Shown here: piece by piece, positions 60,197 through 64,000 of the stretch | Numbering within the stretch: position 1 is the stretch's first letter | Layout: every line of letters starts with the position of its first letter | Assembly (NCBI GenBank): GCA_963814645.1 | Contig: CAWFDX010000004.1 | Coordinates: forward strand, 1,550,001-1,614,000 | Source: RYN-230 sp963814645 | GTDB lineage: Bacteria; Actinomycetota; Actinomycetes; Streptosporangiales; Streptosporangiaceae | Direction of reading: 5' to 3' | Length of the DNA stretch: 64,000 bases | The notes under the pieces: generated by a model | Database searches by the model: none | What the model saw: the letters and a program-made list of their open reading frames with translations, nothing else | What the model was told of the DNA's origin: nothing | Position numbers and translations under genes: made by a program

Positions 60197-61336
60197 ATGG
60201 ATCAGGCCATGGCGGACGGCATCGGCGTGCTGGCACTGGCCGATCACCACGTGCACCCGGCGCTGGCCAGTGAACTGGACGCGGCCGAGTTCGAAGAGCT
60301 GATCACCGAGTCGGACCGGCCGGTGCCGGCCGGGCTGACCCAGTTCGACTCCCAGCTCGGCATGGCCATCCGGCGCTGGTGTGCGCCGGTGCTGGACCTG
60401 GAGCCGATGGCCCCGGCCGCCGCCTACCTGGCCCAGCGGGCCGCGCTGGGCGGCGCCGAGGTGACCCGGCGGCTGCTCCGGGCCAGCGGAATCAGCCACT
60501 TCCTGGTGGACACCGGGTACCTGCGGGACGGGATGCTCGGCCTGGACGGCATGGCCAGCGCGTCCGGCGCCGAGGTGGACGAGATCGTCCGGCTGGAGAC
60601 GGTGGCCGAGCAGGCGGTGCTGGCCGGGGACGGCACCGCGGCCGGGTTCGCCGGCCGGTTCGCCGAGGCGCTGGCCGAGCAGGTGCCGGGCGCGGTCGGG
60701 CTGAAGAGCATCGTCGGCTACCGGTACGGACTCGACTTCGACCCGGTGCCGCCGACCCGGGTCGAGGTGACCGCGGCGGCCGGCCGCTGGCTGCACCGGA
60801 TCGAGGACACCGGCCAGGCCCGGGTGGCCGACCCGGTGCTGCTCCGCCACCTGCTCTGGGCCTGCCTGTCGCACGGGCTGCCGCTGCAGCTGCACACCGG
60901 CTTCGGCGACCCGGACGCGGACCTGCGCCGGTGCGACCCCCTGCTGCTGCGCGGCTTCATCGAGCGGGCCGAGCCCAGCGGTGTGCCGATCATGCTGCTG
61001 CACTGCTACCCGTTCCACCGCGGGGCCGGCTACCTGGCCATGGCGTATCCGCACGTGTACCTGGATGTCGGGCTGGCCGCCAACTACCTGGGCGCGCGGG
61101 CGGCCGCGGTGGTGGCCGAGTCACTGGAGCTGGCGCCGTTCGGCAAGGTGCTGTTCTCCACGGACGCGTGGGGGCTGGCCGAACTGCATTACCTGGGCGC
61201 GCTGCTGTGGCGCCGGGCCACCGCCCAGGTGCTGGGCGGGTTCGTGGCCGCCGGTGAGTGGACCGAGGCCGAGGCGCTGCGCATCGCGGCCATGATCGGC
61301 GGTGGCAACGCGCGCCGCGTCTATGCGCTTGACTGA
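60197..61336 (+). CDS. Amidohydrolase (FluG-like TIM-barrel hydrolase)
   Basis: 379 residues from ATG 60197; a GTG at 60167 would add ten codons. Metal-binding motifs: ADHHVHPAL at the N-terminus, GLKSIVGYR (Lys that could be carbamylated), LQLHTGFGDPD, LHCYPFHRGAGY and FSTDAWGLAELH (Asp). The form matches the amidohydrolase-2 / FluG N-terminal type, which splits amides such as gamma-glutamyl-amines or decarboxylates aromatic acids. Divergent from the aldehyde dehydrogenase; likely part of the aromatic cluster. Confidence 0.82.
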   Translation: MDQAMADGIGVLALADHHVHPALASELDAAEFEELITESDRPVPAGLTQFDSQLGMAIRRWCAPVLDLEPMAPAAAYLAQRAALGGAEVTRRLLRASGISHFLVDTGYLRDGMLGLDGMASASGAEVDEIVRLETVAEQAVLAGDGTAAGFAGRFAEALAEQVPGAVGLKSIVGYRYGLDFDPVPPTRVEVTAAAGRWLHRIEDTGQARVADPVLLRHLLWACLSHGLPLQLHTGFGDPDADLRRCDPLLLRGFIERAEPSGVPIMLLHCYPFHRGAGYLAMAYPHVYLDVGLAANYLGARAAAVVAESLELAPFGKVLFSTDAWGLAELHYLGALLWRRATAQVLGGFVAAGEWTEAEALRIAAMIGGGNARRVYALD

Positions 61337-61382
61337 GCACGACCGCACTAAACCGAACCGCACCAAACCGGAAGGAGACAGC

Positions 61383-61805
61383 ATGCCTGCCAAGGGAAGC
61401 GCCGAGTGGCAAGGTGACCTGCGCACTGGGGCCGGCACGTTCACCGCGGGGGACACGATCAGCGGCGGGTACACCTTCAAGTCCCGCTTCGAGGATGGTC
61501 CCGGCTCCAATCCCGAGCAGCTGATCGCCGCGGCCCACGCGGCATGCTTCTCCATGGCCTTGTCGAACGCGCTGGCGGAGGCGGGCACGCCGCCGGAGTC
61601 GGTGCGGACGGACGCCACGGTCACCCTGCGGCCGGTGGACGGCGCGCCGACCATCACGAAGATCGCTCTGGTCACCACCGGACGGGTGCCCGGCCTGGAC
61701 GCGGCCGCGTTCGCCAAGTTCGCCGACGACGCGAAGAAGAACTGCCCGGTGAGCCGGGCGCTGGCCGGAGTCCCGGAGATCACCCTGGAGGCGTCCCTGG
61801 CCTGA
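61383..61805 (+). CDS. OsmC/Ohr-family peroxide reductase
   Basis: 140 residues; ATG with AAGGAG seven bases upstream. The two redox Cys are visible in HAACFSMALS and KNCPVSRAL. OsmC proteins reduce organic hydroperoxides using thiols. It follows the amidohydrolase by 46 bases. Oxygenase reactions on aromatic compounds produce peroxides, giving a reason for its place here. Length is normal. Confidence 0.9.
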   Translation: MPAKGSAEWQGDLRTGAGTFTAGDTISGGYTFKSRFEDGPGSNPEQLIAAAHAACFSMALSNALAEAGTPPESVRTDATVTLRPVDGAPTITKIALVTTGRVPGLDAAAFAKFADDAKKNCPVSRALAGVPEITLEASLA

Positions 61806-61879
61806 CCGCCGAGCCACCAGGGGCCGCCACCACGGGCCGCGACCAGATTGATACCGCCCGCCCAGGTGCCCGTCCGGTA

Positions 61880-61904
61880 TCGTTCGCGTTACGTACATTC
61901 GTTC
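61880..61904 (+). promoter_or_regulatory. Direct repeat upstream of the AraC gene
   Basis: TCGTTC at 61880-61885 and 61899-61904, 19 bases apart, with AT-richer spacing. AraC proteins often bind direct repeats of about two helical turns, so this may be an autoregulatory site. Weak evidence. Confidence 0.3.
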
Positions 61905-61947
61905 ACATGTTGTCATGAGCCGGCGGACCTGGGATGTTGAGGTGGCC

Positions 61948-62907
61948 ATGGCTGAGGTTCTGCGCACCGATGACGTAACCCAGGCGGACCGGTTCGCCCA
62001 GTGGCGGCACTGGATCTCGGCGACGTTCGTCCCGCTGGAATGCGCGCCGGTCGGCCGCGGGTCGTTCCGTGGCGAGGTGGCGCACTGGGAACTGGGCGAC
62101 CTGCTGGTGTCCCGGGTGGCCGCCGAGGCGCACCTGGCCTCGCGAACCCGCCGCATGATCGCGCTCCGGGACGCGGGCTACTACAAGGTCGGGCTGCTCA
62201 CGCATGGCTCGTGCAAGCTCTCCCAGGAGGGCCGGGACGCCCTGCTGCAGCCCGGTGACCTGGCCATCTACGACTGCCGCCGCCCGTACACGATGGTGTT
62301 CGACGAGCCGCACGAGATGTCCTTCCTGATGTTCCCGTGCGACCGGCTGCGGCTGCCGTCAGCGGCGGTCGAAGAGGTGCTGGTCACCCCGGTGCCCAGT
62401 ACGCAGAGCACCGGGTCGCTGGTGGCCCCGTTCCTGCGCCGGCTGGTGGCCAACCTGGAGCAGCCGGGCGAGCCGGTCAACTCGCGGCTGGCCGACAACG
62501 TGCTTGACCTGCTGGCCACCCTGTTCAGCGAGCGGACCGGGGTGACGCCGGCCGACCCGGCCGCGCTGCGCCGGTCGCTGCTGCTCAGCGTGCACAGCTG
62601 GATCGACGCGCATCTGGCCGACCCGGACCTGGACCCGGACACGATCGCCCGGGCCAACCACATCTCGGTGCGCTACCTGCACAAGCTGTTCCAGGAGCAG
62701 GGCACCTCGGTGGGCAGCTGGGTGCGCGGGCGGCGGCTGGCCAACTGCCGCCGCGACCTGGCCGACCCCGCGCTGGCCCAGCGCGGGGTGCACGCCATCG
62801 CCCGGAGCTGGGGCTTCGACGACGCCGCGCACTTCAGCAAGATCTTCAAGGCCAGCTACGGCCAGCCCCCGGGCGCGTACCGGGTTATGTGCACTCCTGT
62901 CCAATAG
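61948..62907 (+). CDS. AraC-family transcriptional activator
   Basis: 319 residues from ATG 61948 (GAGGTGG upstream); ATG 61915 in the same frame has no ribosome site. An N-terminal AraC-like ligand domain (about 30-170, with LQPGDLAIYDCRRPY) is followed by two helix-turn-helix units: PDTIARANHISVRYLHKLFQ and AIARSWGFDDAAHFSKIFK, ending YGQPPGAYR. The layout is that of NphR/XylS-like activators of aromatic catabolism genes. It likely controls the neighbouring catabolic or transport genes. Confidence 0.9.
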   Translation: MAEVLRTDDVTQADRFAQWRHWISATFVPLECAPVGRGSFRGEVAHWELGDLLVSRVAAEAHLASRTRRMIALRDAGYYKVGLLTHGSCKLSQEGRDALLQPGDLAIYDCRRPYTMVFDEPHEMSFLMFPCDRLRLPSAAVEEVLVTPVPSTQSTGSLVAPFLRRLVANLEQPGEPVNSRLADNVLDLLATLFSERTGVTPADPAALRRSLLLSVHSWIDAHLADPDLDPDTIARANHISVRYLHKLFQEQGTSVGSWVRGRRLANCRRDLADPALAQRGVHAIARSWGFDDAAHFSKIFKASYGQPPGAYRVMCTPVQ

Positions 62908-62988
62908 CCGGGCGCTCTGCGACAACGACCGGGACCCCCGGTACGCCGATGCTGCTTAGCAGGCAATGGCGCACAGGAGGTTAACCCA

Positions 62989-64000
62989 GTGAGTCTCCGC
63001 GATGACAACACGCGGCGGGCCACGGCGCAGGCTAGTCCCGCGCTCAGCCGCCGTGCCTTCGTCGGGCTGGCCGGCCTGGCCGGCGCTGGCCTGGTCACCG
63101 GCTGCAGCAGCGGCCTGAAAGGCTCCACCAGCTCAGCTACCGGCACCATCAAGATTGGCTTCGTCAGCCCGATGACCGGACCGGACGCGGCCTTCGCCAC
63201 CGCGAACCCGTTCGTGCTGCAGAAGGTGCGCGAGGCGTTCGCCAAGGGCCTGACCATCGGCGGCAAGAAGTACCGGGTCGAGATCGTCACGGCGGACAGC
63301 CAGTCCAGCGACTCCCGGGCGGCCCAGGTCGCCCAGCAGCTCATCACCCAGGACAACGTGGACATCATGCTGACCACGTCGGCCCCGGAGACGGTGAACC
63401 CGGTGTCCGACCAGTGCGAGGCGGCGCACGTGCCGTGCATCGGCACGATCGTGCCGTGGCAGTCCTGGTTCCTCGGCCGCGGCGGCAAGATCGGCAGTTC
63501 CGCGGCCACCTCGACCTCGTTCAAGTACACCTACCTGTACTTCATCGGCCTGGAGGACGAACTGGCCGCGCAGGGCCCGGGCTGGAAGATGATCCCGACC
63601 AACCGGAAGGTCGGCGGGCTGTGGCCGAGCGACGCGGACGGCCAGGCGTTCCGCGGCGCGTTCACCAAGGCGCTGCCCAAGGAGGGCTTCAAGGTCTTCG
63701 ACCCGGGCCCCTACTCGGACGGCCTCACCGACTTCACCTCGATCATCAACAAGTTCAAGTCGCAGAACTGCGAGATCGTCACCGGCTGCCCGCTGCCGCC
63801 CGACTTCCTGACGTTCTGGAAGCAGAGCAACCAGATCGGCTACAAACCGCGGATCGCCGCGATCGCCAAGGCCATCCTGTTCCCCAGCGTGGTCAACGCG
63901 CTCGGGCCGCTGGGCAAGAACCTGGTCACCGACGCGTGGTGGACGCCGACCACACCGTGGAAGTCCTCGCTCACCGGGATGACGTCCGCGCAGTACGCCG
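62989..64000 (+). CDS. ABC transporter solute-binding protein, branched-chain amino acid type (partial)
   Basis: GTG 62989 with AGGAGG eight bases upstream; open to the window end (337 residues so far). The N-terminus has SRRAFVGLAGLAGAGLVTGC, a Tat-type signal with lipobox VTGC, so it is lipid-anchored outside. The mature part starts GTIKIGFVSPMTGPDA, the type I periplasmic-binding fold of LivJ/UrtA proteins. Members in aromatic clusters bind phenylpropanoids or benzoates, so uptake of an aromatic acid is plausible. The gene has no stop in the window. Confidence 0.9.
   Translation, partial: MSLRDDNTRRATAQASPALSRRAFVGLAGLAGAGLVTGCSSGLKGSTSSATGTIKIGFVSPMTGPDAAFATANPFVLQKVREAFAKGLTIGGKKYRVEIVTADSQSSDSRAAQVAQQLITQDNVDIMLTTSAPETVNPVSDQCEAAHVPCIGTIVPWQSWFLGRGGKIGSSAATSTSFKYTYLYFIGLEDELAAQGPGWKMIPTNRKVGGLWPSDADGQAFRGAFTKALPKEGFKVFDPGPYSDGLTDFTSIINKFKSQNCEIVTGCPLPPDFLTFWKQSNQIGYKPRIAAIAKAILFPSVVNALGPLGKNLVTDAWWTPTTPWKSSLTGMTSAQYA

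Overview
The window is very GC-rich (third codon positions almost always G or C), with many GTG and some TTG starts and ATGA-type gene overlaps. It reads as a chromosome segment of a high-GC actinobacterium. Supporting markers are a SepH-type division protein, a GAF-ANTAR protein, an isocitrate lyase gene beside a RamB-like regulator, DinB proteins of a type common in actinobacteria, and large FtsX-type ABC permeases. I cannot place it to genus. I see no rRNA, tRNA or CRISPR array.

Layout. 1-8.6 kb: end of a metallo-beta-lactamase-fold gene, a GH13 glycoside hydrolase, two related four-helix membrane proteins (1.9 and 8.0 kb), an esterase, a drug exporter with a lipoprotein, a MIP channel and two DUF202 proteins. 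8.7-12.8 kb: a NarL-type two-component system divergent from an ABC exporter. 12.9-15.1 kb: a PrmC-like methyltransferase divergent from a TetR gene coupled to a membrane protein. 15.0-20.4 kb: a tightly coupled five-gene operon, pgeF - murL - murD2 - CPT-like kinase - FAD hydroxyacid dehydrogenase; this is an alternative route for putting D-glutamate into peptidoglycan. 20.5-24 kb: lipid kinase, phosphoesterase, GAF-ANTAR protein and a 51-residue membrane peptide. 24-31 kb: a GT39-like mannosyltransferase, a repeat-rich membrane-anchored protein, a PEBP lipoprotein and sepH. 31-37.6 kb: MarR facing an MMPL transporter, then aceA divergent from its likely regulator. 37.7-44.1 kb: a patchwork with an acyl-CoA dehydrogenase, split IS3-family remnants around a VOC gene, an intact DinB gene and a decayed one, an internally duplicated ribbon-helix-helix-like protein, and a broken GGCT-like gene. 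44.2-55 kb: an MFS/TetR pair, hisE-hisG, and an ABC exporter with two very large permeases. 55.7-64 kb: a membrane glycosyltransferase and an aromatic-acid catabolism cluster (aldehyde dehydrogenase, 4-hydroxybenzoate hydroxylase, amidohydrolase, OsmC, AraC, and the start of an ABC solute-binding protein).

The most interesting points are the MurL/MurD2/PgeF operon with two unassigned partner enzymes; a triplicated pobA start that makes two tiny coupled ORFs between the aldehyde dehydrogenase and pobA; the duplicated RHH-like protein; and the VOC gene inside IS3 remnants. At least six genes carry one-base reading-frame breaks. These may be real mutations or assembly indels, and read mapping is needed before calling any of them dead.
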